Source: an uncultured Bacilli bacterium
GTDB lineage: Bacteria; Bacillota_I; Bacilli_A; RF39; UBA660
Length of the DNA stretch: 6,903 nucleotides
NCBI GenBank assembly: GCA_947591565.1
Contig: CANQDH010000051.1
Span: 1-6,903 of the forward strand
Direction of reading: 5' to 3'
A model generated the notes under the pieces. That model searched no databases. It saw only the letters and a list, made by a program, of their open reading frames with translations, and was not told the DNA's origin. The position numbers and the translations under genes are program-made. This document shows, piece after piece, positions 1-5,746 of this stretch (position 1 is the first letter of the stretch; every line of letters begins with the position of its first letter).

Positions 1-119
1 TCAATTTTGTCAATTTCAGCACCTAATTCTTGCATATTCAATTGATGAGCCTTAGCTGTCGTTCCACATAAGAACAATCCTATAACAGCAACTAAACAAT
101 ATTTTAAACTTTTTTTCAT
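1..119 (-). CDS. Secreted protein of unknown function, N-terminal part only
   Basis: This gene starts at an ATG at 119-117 and runs off the left edge, so only about 39 codons are visible. The reading begins MKKSLKYCLVAVIGLFLCG, followed by TTAKA and then HQLNMQELGAEIDKI. This is a standard Sec signal peptide: a basic start, a hydrophobic core over residues 7-19, and an A-K-A cleavage site near residue 24. The mature part begins with an amphipathic, possibly helical stretch. A good Shine-Dalgarno (AAGGAG, about 129-134) overlaps the stop codon of the gene upstream, and only 12 bases separate the two frames, so they are almost certainly co-transcribed. The function cannot be told from this fragment. 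A secreted cell-wall or surface protein is an inference from the signal peptide and its membrane-anchored neighbour. Confidence 0.72.
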   Translation of the reverse strand, partial: MKKSLKYCLVAVIGLFLCGTTAKAHQLNMQELGAEIDKI

Positions 120-131
120 ATATACTTCTCC

Positions 132-1004
132 TTAATCTATATTTGCCATAACAGTTGTATTATCATTTAAAAAGATTGTTACAGCATTTTTTCCATTTTC
201 ATCTACTGTTTCAGGGTCTATAAAAGCTCCTTTTCTATATTTTGAACCATATATAGACATAAACGCATAATCTTCAAAAACAACACCATCTTTATAAACA
301 ACATAACTATAATTTTTTATTTTATCTAAAAGATACCTAGCTGTTAATTTAATAGTATATTTAGGTTCTTTTTGTTCATTTTCAGATGGATTTTCACTTT
401 CACTAGTAGAGCCCGTTGAACCACCTTGATTAGAAGTATTTCCTGAAGATTCTGCACTTCCTCCTGCACTACTTCCTGTATTACCTGATTGGCTTGATGA
501 ACCATTTCCACTATTTCCTGAGTCACTTGATGGCTTTGATGAACCATTTCCATTATTTTGTGAATTTGATGGTTTGGAATCGTTTGAACTATTAGAACTA
601 TCACTTCCAGAATTACTTCCTTCTTGTGATGCTCCCTCATTTGCATCATCTATATTTTCTTTATCATCACCTGTTAAATCATCACTAGGCTTTTCTAATT
701 CTATTTCCTTAGCTTCTTCAAATCGAGCCTCTAAAGTCATATCACTTTTTATTTTCGTTTTAAAATCAAATAAAACACCATTATAATACCATCCTATAAA
801 ATTATAACCTTCTTTAACTGGATCTTCCAATCTTGGAATAACATCATTTTCTTTTACATACATAACAATATTACTATTTTCATTTTGTAAAATAATTTTG
901 TATTCCTTTTTATCCGTTTTCTTCATAGATAAACAAAAAACAACTACTAATATACATAAAAGAACTAAAGAACATCCCAAAAGAAGAATTTTCTTATTTC
1001 TCAT
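132..1004 (-). CDS. Membrane-anchored surface protein with InlB/Flg_new repeat and Ser/Gly/Asn linker
   Basis: About 290 residues. A basic N-terminus is followed by one hydrophobic segment (about residues 6-26), then K/D-rich sequence, which suggests a signal anchor with the rest outside the cell. Residues about 34-95 read like one Listeria-Bacteroides (InlB B / Flg_new, PF09479) beta-repeat, with the hallmark GYNFIGWYYNG...F then a Thr-Leu-x-Ala-Arg-Phe end. An acidic stretch follows, then roughly 85 residues of almost pure Ser, Gly, Asn, Glu and Pro (about 125-210) that must be a flexible spacer. The last 75 residues form a compact domain that I do not recognise. No LPXTG motif is present. 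Two in-frame ATGs exist, at 1010 and 1004. The SD GGAGG lies only 3 bases from the first but 9 from the second, so 1004 is preferred. The gene has its own strong promoter and heads an operon with the secreted protein downstream. Adhesion or wall-associated sensing is inference only. Confidence 0.85.
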   Translation of the reverse strand: MRNKKILLLGCSLVLLCILVVVFCLSMKKTDKKEYKIILQNENSNIVMYVKENDVIPRLEDPVKEGYNFIGWYYNGVLFDFKTKIKSDMTLEARFEEAKEIELEKPSDDLTGDDKENIDDANEGASQEGSNSGSDSSNSSNDSKPSNSQNNGNGSSKPSSDSGNSGNGSSSQSGNTGSSAGGSAESSGNTSNQGGSTGSTSESENPSENEQKEPKYTIKLTARYLLDKIKNYSYVVYKDGVVFEDYAFMSIYGSKYRKGAFIDPETVDENGKNAVTIFLNDNTTVMANID

Positions 1005-1060
1005 CTTCATACCCCTCCAACTTCTAAACCATTATTTCTTTTAATAGTATATGAAACAAC

Positions 1061-1071
1061 TCAACTGTTGA
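1061..1071. promoter_or_regulatory. Perfect palindrome at a predicted transcription start (possible operator)
   Basis: TCAACTGTTGA reads as 5-base inverted arms around a single central base. It lies just downstream of the -10 box, across the expected transcription start of the surface-protein operon. That is a typical place for a repressor to bind. A related inverted repeat, TTGT-CA-ACAA (1097-1106), overlaps the -35 box. The sequence shows the symmetry; operator function is inferred. Confidence 0.3.
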
Positions 1072-1075
1072 TTAT

Positions 1076-1103
1076 ATTATAACATGGAAGCTAAAATTGT
1101 CAA
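1076..1103 (-). promoter_or_regulatory. Strong sigma-A promoter for the surface-protein operon
   Basis: On the minus strand there is a perfect -35 TTGACA (1103-1098), a 16-base spacer and a perfect -10 TATAAT (1081-1076). A TG one base upstream of the -10 makes it an extended -10 promoter as well. Transcription should start near 1069, giving a leader of about 60 bases before the ribosome binding site. It is the best promoter in the window and separates this operon from ftsEX. Confidence 0.8.
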
Positions 1104-1143
1104 CAAGCATAAACACATTTTAAAAGGAATTTATTTCCAAAAT

Positions 1144-1172
1144 AAAAGCATACACTTTTTGTATACACTTTT
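1144..1172 (-). terminator. Likely intrinsic terminator after ftsX
   Basis: In the transcript, AAAAGUGUAUAC and GUGUAUGCUUUU pair as a 12-base stem with three G-U wobbles around an AAAAA loop. It is followed by U-rich sequence (UUUUAUUUU, counting the stem end). It lies 13 bases after the ftsX stop codon and upstream of the next promoter, as expected of an operon end. The stem is AU-rich and weak, so efficiency is uncertain. Confidence 0.55.
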
Positions 1173-1185
1173 ATCTTACCTTCAA

Positions 1186-2082
1186 TTATATTTTTAAATG
1201 TTTTTTGACAGCCTTTAAACTTCCAAACATACCAACAATAATTCCAATAGCCACTAATATTAAAGATATAATATATATAAATGGTTCTGGTTTTACAAGT
1301 CTAATAAATGGTGATAAGAACTGACCATCAAAATGATTATATAAAGCCATATATCCATATATTGTAGTTGCAACAGGAATGATAGATCCTAAAACACCTA
1401 AAAATAATCCTTCAAATATAAATGGTATTTTAATGTTAATATTTGATGCTCCAACAAGTCGCATAATTTCGATTTCTCTTTTTCTTGAAAAAATAGTTAT
1501 TTTAATAGTATTAGAAATTAGAAAAGCTGTTACGATAATAAGTGCTACAACAATGCCTATACTGACATTTTTAACAACATCAAAAACCGTAATTAATTTT
1601 TCAACTAATCCTTCACCATATTGAACAGATTCAACATAGCGTATTTTTTCAATAAGTTTCGCAATTTTACCAATTTCCTCAATATCGACAACTTTAACTA
1701 AGAATGTATCTTGAATAGGTGTATCCTCTTCAGTATATTCACTCATTATTTTGAAACTATCAGATGATTCCATCATTTGTTTCATAATATCCATTTTATC
1801 ATTAAAAGTATATGATTCGATACCATCAATTTTTTTAATTTCTTGCTCGACCATATCAATATTTTCATCAGTAATACCTTGATCAAGAAAGGCAACAATA
1901 GTTACATCACTTTTAACTAAACCAGCAAAATTATTGACATTGTAAGTTAGAATAATGGCAATAGAAACAACTAATAAAGTAATAGTTATACATGAAATAG
2001 AGGCTAGGGATAAAGAAAAATTTCTAAAAACACTCTTAAAGGCATCACGAATGTTACGACTTAATATTCTAAACGCTTTCAT
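1186..2082 (-). CDS. ftsX: Cell division ABC transporter permease FtsX
   Basis: FtsX is the membrane half of the FtsEX complex. In Gram-positive bacteria FtsEX transmits ATP hydrolysis by FtsE across the membrane to activate peptidoglycan hydrolases, and in B. subtilis it also affects entry into sporulation. The protein has about 298 residues, the usual length. It has a cytoplasmic N-terminus, TM1 at about 29-47, an extracellular domain of roughly 120 residues, then TM2 (about 173-193), TM3 (about 222-243) and TM4 (about 265-286). The conserved cytoplasmic segment KREIEIMRLVGAS, followed by PFIFEG, marks the coupling region before TM3. Two starts are possible. The ATG at 2103 has a poor ribosome binding site, while the ATG at 2082 follows AGAAAGGA with 9 bases of spacing and gives the family-like start MKAFRILSRNIRD. 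The frame overlaps the end of ftsE by 14 bases, which implies translational coupling. The partner hydrolase is not visible in this window. Confidence 0.95.
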   Translation of the reverse strand: MKAFRILSRNIRDAFKSVFRNFSLSLASISCITITLLVVSIAIILTYNVNNFAGLVKSDVTIVAFLDQGITDENIDMVEQEIKKIDGIESYTFNDKMDIMKQMMESSDSFKIMSEYTEEDTPIQDTFLVKVVDIEEIGKIAKLIEKIRYVESVQYGEGLVEKLITVFDVVKNVSIGIVVALIIVTAFLISNTIKITIFSRKREIEIMRLVGASNINIKIPFIFEGLFLGVLGSIIPVATTIYGYMALYNHFDGQFLSPFIRLVKPEPFIYIISLILVAIGIIVGMFGSLKAVKKHLKI

Positions 2083-2764
2083 TTTTAAATGTTCCTTTCT
2101 CATAATCTTTAACTATTCTACCTGCATCAAGTAAAATAACTCTTTTTCCCATTTTTTCAACAATTTCTTTATCATGTGTAACCATTATAATCGTTGTTCC
2201 CATTTTGTTTATTTCCTCTAAGACTTTCATTATTTCCATACTCGTATCACTATCTAGATTTCCCGTTGGTTCATCACAAATTAAAAGTTTTGGTTCATTG
2301 ATAATAGCCCTTGCAATAGCGACTCTTTGTTGCTCTCCGCCTGATAATTCATTAGGATAGTTTTTAGCCCTATTTTTAAGACCAACTAAATCGAGAACTT
2401 TTAAAACTTTGGTATATATTTCTGATTTTGGAAGTCCAAATATTTCAAGCGCAAAAGCCACATTTTCATAAACATTCATTCTATTTAATAATTTAAAATC
2501 TTGAAATACAACCCCAATTTTTCTTCGAAGTTTATATACTTTTCGATTCCAAATTTTACCAACATCAATACCACCGATTAAAATTTGGCCACTCGTAGGT
2601 TTTTCTTCACGGTATAACATTTTTATAAGCGTAGATTTTCCGCAACCAGTTGAACCTATAATAAAGACAAAATCGCCTTTTTCAATTTTTAAACTTAAAT
2701 CTTGAATAGCGACTAACCCATTCTTATATTGTTTCCTCACATTTTTTATTCTTATTAAATCCAT
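2069..2764 (-). CDS. ftsE: Cell division ATP-binding protein FtsE
   Basis: This is the cytoplasmic ABC ATPase that pairs with FtsX at the septum or lateral wall. With an ATG start at 2764 it has 231 residues, close to B. subtilis FtsE. All nucleotide-binding motifs are intact: Walker A GSTGCGKS (37-44), Q-loop in VFQDFKLL (Gln88), signature LSGGEQQR (140-147), Walker B LLICDEP (160-166), D-loop in GNLDSD, and switch His197 in VTHDKE. The FtsE-type phrases YREEKPTSGQI and RRKIGVVFQDFKLL set it apart from LolD/MacB-like ATPases. A GTG nine bases further up (2773) is possible but lies directly against the purine-rich ribosome binding site, so the ATG is preferred. It is the first gene after a near-consensus promoter and overlaps ftsX. 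Confidence 0.96.
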   Translation of the reverse strand: MDLIRIKNVRKQYKNGLVAIQDLSLKIEKGDFVFIIGSTGCGKSTLIKMLYREEKPTSGQILIGGIDVGKIWNRKVYKLRRKIGVVFQDFKLLNRMNVYENVAFALEIFGLPKSEIYTKVLKVLDLVGLKNRAKNYPNELSGGEQQRVAIARAIINEPKLLICDEPTGNLDSDTSMEIMKVLEEINKMGTTIIMVTHDKEIVEKMGKRVILLDAGRIVKDYEKGTFKNESV

Positions 2765-2800
2765 ATAAAACACTCTTTTCTTTATTTTATATCTATCAAA

Positions 2801-2829
2801 AGTATAACAAAAATTATATCATTTGTCTA
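2801..2829 (-). promoter_or_regulatory. Sigma-A promoter for ftsEX
   Basis: On the minus strand TAGACA (2829-2824; 5 of 6 bases of consensus) is separated by exactly 17 bases from TATACT (2806-2801; 5 of 6). A TG one base upstream of the -10 makes an extended -10. Transcription would start near 2794, about 30 bases before the ftsE ATG. It lies in the only substantial gap between the yitT-like gene and ftsE, so ftsEX can be expressed independently of prfB. Confidence 0.7.
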
Positions 2830-2835
2830 TAATAT

Positions 2836-2869
2836 GCGACGACTAATTTTTACCTTTTTTATTCGCCGC
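2836..2869 (-). other. GC-rich hairpin at the 3' end of the YitT-family gene
   Basis: GCGGCGA (2869-2863), which includes the last codons of the gene, can pair with UCGUCGC (2842-2836), giving 7 pairs including one G-U around a loop of about 20 bases. It stands out in AT-rich DNA and spans the stop codon. No U-run follows, so it is not a standard intrinsic terminator. It may be a 3'-end-stabilising structure, or chance. Confidence 0.25.
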
Positions 2870-3740
2870 CAAATACTTCATATGAATCAGTTACGACAAA
2901 AAAGGCTTTTGGATCAATATTATGTATTCCTTCTTTAGCAATAAAATAGTCTTTCGTTGGAATAACACACATAATGACCTTTTGATGATCACCTGTATAT
3001 CCACCTTTTGCTTCAAGAATCGTAACACCATGTTTTAAATAAGATGTTATAAATTTATTAATTTCATCTTGATGCGTCGTAATAATGTAAAAGGCTTTAC
3101 TACTTGAAATTCCTAAAATAACCTTATCCGTAATGATACTAATTAAATATAAAGCTACCATGGAATACATAAAATTCGTCCAGCCAAAAACAAATATGCT
3201 ACAGAAAATGATTAATCCATCTGTAAAAAACATCGCATTTCCAATAGACATTTTAAAATATTTTGACACAATTTGATTTAAAATATCTGTGCCCCCTGTT
3301 GAAAAACCTGATTTAAAAACAAGTCCTAACCCAAAGCCTGTTATAACGGCACTAAAAATCGCAATTAAAAAGGGATCCTCATTTTCAATTCTTATATAAT
3401 GTCCAGCATTTTCGGTTAATTTAATAAGTAAGGGAACAATAAGGGACCCCACTACAGAATTTTTGGTAATTTCTTTTCCTAAAAGGAAATAACTAAGTAT
3501 TAACAAAATAATAGAGCCAATTAGGATAATCAAGGATGGGTCGATATCAAATAGTGCATTAATCATGACCCCAACACCATTCATCCCATAAACAATTTTA
3601 CTAGGTAAAACAAGTAAATTAAAAGCAAGCGCTACAATAACTGTACCTGCTAAAAATTGAGCAAATCGAACTATTCGATCTTTTTTGTATATTTTTTTGA
3701 TAATATTTTCATCAAAAAGTGCTTTTTTCTTAAAAAACAT
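2859..3740 (-). CDS. YitT family membrane protein (DUF2179 C-terminal domain)
   Basis: 293 residues, the usual length for this family. The N-terminal two thirds hold about five or six hydrophobic segments (roughly 28-48, 68-88, 94-110, 124-145, 168-186, 190-210), with the family motifs PSKIVYGMNGVGVMINALF and KSGFSTGGTDILNQI. The C-terminal part (about 213-286) matches DUF2179, with the phrases AFYIITTHQDEI, HGVTILEAKGGYTGDHQKV and AFFVVTDSYEVFGGE. That domain is thought to be a cytoplasmic ACT-like sensor. The physiological role and substrate of the family are not established. The ATG sits one base after the prfB stop codon (TAA-T-ATG), with AGAGAGG inside the end of prfB as ribosome binding site, so it is translationally coupled to RF2. 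In B. subtilis a member of this family (YvjA, as I recall) lies in the same place between prfB and ftsE, so this copy is probably its orthologue. Confidence 0.92.
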   Translation of the reverse strand: MFFKKKALFDENIIKKIYKKDRIVRFAQFLAGTVIVALAFNLLVLPSKIVYGMNGVGVMINALFDIDPSLIILIGSIILLILSYFLLGKEITKNSVVGSLIVPLLIKLTENAGHYIRIENEDPFLIAIFSAVITGFGLGLVFKSGFSTGGTDILNQIVSKYFKMSIGNAMFFTDGLIIFCSIFVFGWTNFMYSMVALYLISIITDKVILGISSSKAFYIITTHQDEINKFITSYLKHGVTILEAKGGYTGDHQKVIMCVIPTKDYFIAKEGIHNIDPKAFFVVTDSYEVFGGE

Positions 3741-3741
3741 A

Positions 3742-4843
3742 TTAACAACCTCTCTTTAAATTATCATTTATAAACATATCAATATCACCATCTAAAACCT
3801 TTTGAACATTAGTAGTTTCTGTACCTGTTCGATTATCTTTTACTAAGGAATATGGATGCATAACATAACTTCTTATTTGTGAACCAAAATTAATATCTGA
3901 TAGTTCACCTTTAAAAGTTTTAATGTCATTATTTCTTTTTTCAAGTTCTAGATGATATAGTTTACTTTTTAAGACTTCCATAGCCCTTTCTTTATTTTGA
4001 ATTTGACTTCTCTCATTTTGACAAGTTACAACTATTTTCGTAGGTAAATGGGTTATGCGAACAGCGCTATCTGTTGTATTTACACCTTGTCCGCCGCAAC
4101 CACTACTTCGGTAAACATCAATTTTTAAATCGTTTATATTGATATCAATATTTATCTCTTTTTCATCAAAAATAGGTGTAACATCGACAGAAGCAAAAGA
4201 AGTATGCCTTCTATTACCTGCATCAAAAGGCGATATTCTAATAAGTCTATGAACACCTTTTTCACTTTTTAAATAACCATAACTATATAAACCATGAACA
4301 ATAAAAGATACCGATTTGATGCCAGCTTCTTCACCTACTTGTTCATCAATAATTTCGGATTTATAATTTTTTTTATCACACCATCTTAAATACATTCGCT
4401 CAAGCATCATCGCCCAGTCCTGGGATTCTGTTCCACCTGCCCCGGGATGAATTTCTATGATACAATCATTTTTATCATATTCGCTATTTAACGTAAGTTT
4501 TATTTCTAAATCAGATAAACTTTCATTTATATCATCAGCATCTTTTCCAATTATCGAAAGTAAATCGTCATCTTTATTAGATAAATTTAATTTCAATATA
4601 TCTAAATTATCTTCTATTTTCTTTTTTAAATCGCTATATGTTTTGATTAAATTTTTTAAATAGTTCATTTCACTAATGTCATTTTCAGCCTTTTTTTGGT
4701 TATTCCAAAATTGCTCATCAAGCATATCTTGTTCGGTCTTTTTTATTTTAGCGTTATTTGCATCAGTGTCAAAGTAACCCCCTTAATTCATTTATTCGCT
4801 TTATAAAAGATTCATATATATTTATAAGGTTATTTATTTCCAT
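3742..4843 (-). CDS. prfB: Peptide chain release factor 2, made by programmed +1 frameshift
   Basis: RF2 recognises UAA and UGA stop codons in the ribosomal A site and triggers peptide release. The gene is in two frames. A 24-codon first frame starts at an ATG at 4843 (AGGAGG 7 bases upstream; MEINNLINIYESFIKRINELRGLL) and meets an in-frame TGA at 4771-4769. A +1 slip at CTT continues as Asp-Thr-Asp-Ala and joins the long frame that ends at 3742. The whole protein is about 366 residues, the family length, whereas starting at the internal ATG at 4725 would lose 39 residues. Hallmarks are the acidic/aromatic helical domain 1, the phrase HPGAGGTESQDWA, the codon-recognition tripeptide SPF (about 204-206) and the catalytic GGQ (about 250-252) followed by NTTDSAVRITHLPT. 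The residues flanking GGQ are unusual (C-GGQ-G). The next gene starts one base after the stop. Confidence 0.97.
4768..4783 (-). promoter_or_regulatory. RF2 programmed +1 frameshift signal
   Basis: Reading the minus strand: AGGGGG (internal Shine-Dalgarno-like element), TTA, CTT, TGA, C. This matches the well-known prfB element: SD-like sequence, three bases, the slippery CUU, then the poor stop context UGA-C. When RF2 is scarce the ribosome pauses at UGA and slips to UUU, reading on to give full RF2, so RF2 represses its own synthesis. The downstream frame is open and encodes family-like sequence, so this is a real recoding site and not a sequencing error. Confidence 0.96.
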
Positions 4844-4871
4844 ATACTAGCCTCCTATAAAATTGTATCAA

Positions 4872-4901
4872 ATTATATAGATAAAATCTAGTTTATTTCA
4901 T
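4872..4901 (-). promoter_or_regulatory. Possible promoter for prfB
   Basis: A perfect -10 TATAAT (4877-4872) has a weak -35 candidate ATGAAA (4901-4896; 4 of 6) at an 18-base spacing. The expected transcription start near 4865 leaves about 22 bases of leader to the prfB ATG. A second TACAAT with an extended TG (4867-4862) is too close to the ribosome binding site. No clear terminator was found for the gene upstream, so read-through is also possible. Confidence 0.4.
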
Positions 4902-4931
4902 GTTTTCTTTGAAATTAAAAAATCCTAATAA

Positions 4932-5420
4932 TTATTTATTAAGATTTAAAGGTTCAAAAGTTTCTTTTTTCTGTTTCATATAAAGGAAACCACAGTTTTT
5001 ACACAATAGTTCAACACTATAAACATATACATTAGTTAAAAGAGGTTTTGCATCACCCGTATTTTTTTCTTTAATATACTTGGTTTTTCCTTTCATACCT
5101 AACAATTTTATATTTCCTACTGCGCAATTATTATCCACATTTTGGATTTCATAACCACAATTATTACAGCGTGGGATAAATGGTTTTTCTTTATATTTAT
5201 AACGAGAAAAAATGATTAAACATATAACATAAAAGACGAAAATAAGGATGATTATACTTAAATTATCCATTACCATCTTAAGGTTAAGTATTAATAATAG
5301 AAAAAAAGAACTTATAAAAATAATTATACTAATTAAAAGAAATCTCTTTCTTTTTTTCTTTATTTCCTTAATTTCATCAAGCCATTTTTGATGCCCATTA
5401 TCTGTATAAATAATAACCAC
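4932..5420 (-). CDS. Two-TM zinc-ribbon protein of unknown function
   Basis: 162 residues. The first 26 are charged and strongly basic at the end (IKKKRKR). Two hydrophobic segments follow (about 27-46 and 53-71), separated by only six residues, so they form a membrane hairpin with both ends probably in the cytoplasm. The C-terminal part has paired CxxC knuckles, CNNC at 85-88 and CKNC at 140-143, the layout of a zinc ribbon, with one extra Cys at 99. Between them is a polar, Lys-rich insertion. I do not recognise the family. The start is odd: the only canonical in-frame start is GTG at 5420, yet it lies inside the best Shine-Dalgarno (GAGGTGG), and a TAG blocks extension upstream. Initiation at a nearby ATT (5414 or 5411) would suit the spacing better. 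A promoter sits directly upstream. Confidence 0.8.
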   Translation of the reverse strand: MVIIYTDNGHQKWLDEIKEIKKKRKRFLLISIIIFISSFFLLLILNLKMVMDNLSIIILIFVFYVICLIIFSRYKYKEKPFIPRCNNCGYEIQNVDNNCAVGNIKLLGMKGKTKYIKEKNTGDAKPLLTNVYVYSVELLCKNCGFLYMKQKKETFEPLNLNK

Positions 5421-5434
5421 CTCTAACTAACCAT

Positions 5435-5463
5435 ATTATAATACTTTTCGTTAGAAATGCAAA
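5435..5463 (-). promoter_or_regulatory. Possible promoter for the zinc-ribbon gene
   Basis: A perfect -10 TATAAT (5440-5435) lies 17 bases from TTTGCA (5463-5458; 4 of 6 bases of the -35 consensus). The predicted start near 5428 would leave a leader of fewer than 10 bases before the GTG start, so the transcript would be nearly leaderless. Confidence 0.45.
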
Positions 5464-5472
5464 TATCCTTTT

Positions 5473-5736
5473 TTAGCTTTCTAAATGTTTTTTTAAATTT
5501 TTTTCCATAGCTGGGAGTCCATATTCTTTATTGTAATAATTTGGATATTCGTTTAAATGGGCAAGTGCAATCTTCATAGTCATTAGTAAATTATCATTTG
5601 TAACATTAGTTTTAGGGCTAACAAGACCGTGTTCAAGTTCGATATTTATGCCTGTTTCTAAATCCTCATAACTAAATTTATCAAACGTAATTCCAAGGAT
5701 ATGTGCCGCACTCAAAATATCTTGTTTTTTATACAT
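5473..5736 (-). CDS. Small DUF5661-like protein
   Basis: 87 residues, no signal peptide and no membrane segment, so probably cytoplasmic. The sequence fits what I recall of the DUF5661 family: a helical N-terminus, EHG (35-37), TNVTND (43-48), and the helix KIALAHLNEYPNYYNKE (55-71), ending in a short basic tail. No function is known for the family and no catalytic set is evident. The conserved His, Glu and Tyr residues could bind a metal, but that is a guess. The ribosome binding site AGGAGG (5748-5743) overlaps the stop codon of mntP (TAGGAGG), with 6 bases to the ATG. Translation is therefore coupled to the manganese exporter and the two should be co-expressed. Confidence 0.82.
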   Translation of the reverse strand: MYKKQDILSAAHILGITFDKFSYEDLETGINIELEHGLVSPKTNVTNDNLLMTMKIALAHLNEYPNYYNKEYGLPAMEKNLKKHLES

Positions 5737-5746
5737 TTAAAACCTC

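Noticed and set aside
574..786. Plus-strand frame and minus-strand alternative frame over the Ser/Gly linker region
   Set aside because: These are shadows of the low-complexity repeat, Ser-rich or Gln/Val-rich only because of the repetitive codons.
965..1004. Lipoprotein signal (LLLGC) in the surface protein
   Set aside because: Only about five hydrophobic residues precede the Cys and most of the hydrophobic stretch follows it, so a transmembrane anchor fits better than a lipobox.
1379..1624. Plus-strand frame inside ftsX
   Set aside because: It is antisense to a conserved gene, with no ribosome binding site or recognisable product. The same holds for the plus-strand frame at 4457-4663 inside prfB.
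3742..4725. prfB as a 327-residue gene starting at the internal ATG at 4725
   Set aside because: There is no good ribosome binding site there, family length would be short by about 39 residues, and the upstream frame with the canonical frameshift signal explains the rest.
4895..4931. Intrinsic terminator after the zinc-ribbon gene
   Set aside because: There is a T-run (TTTTTT) after the stop, but only weak AT pairings precede it and no stable stem could be drawn.
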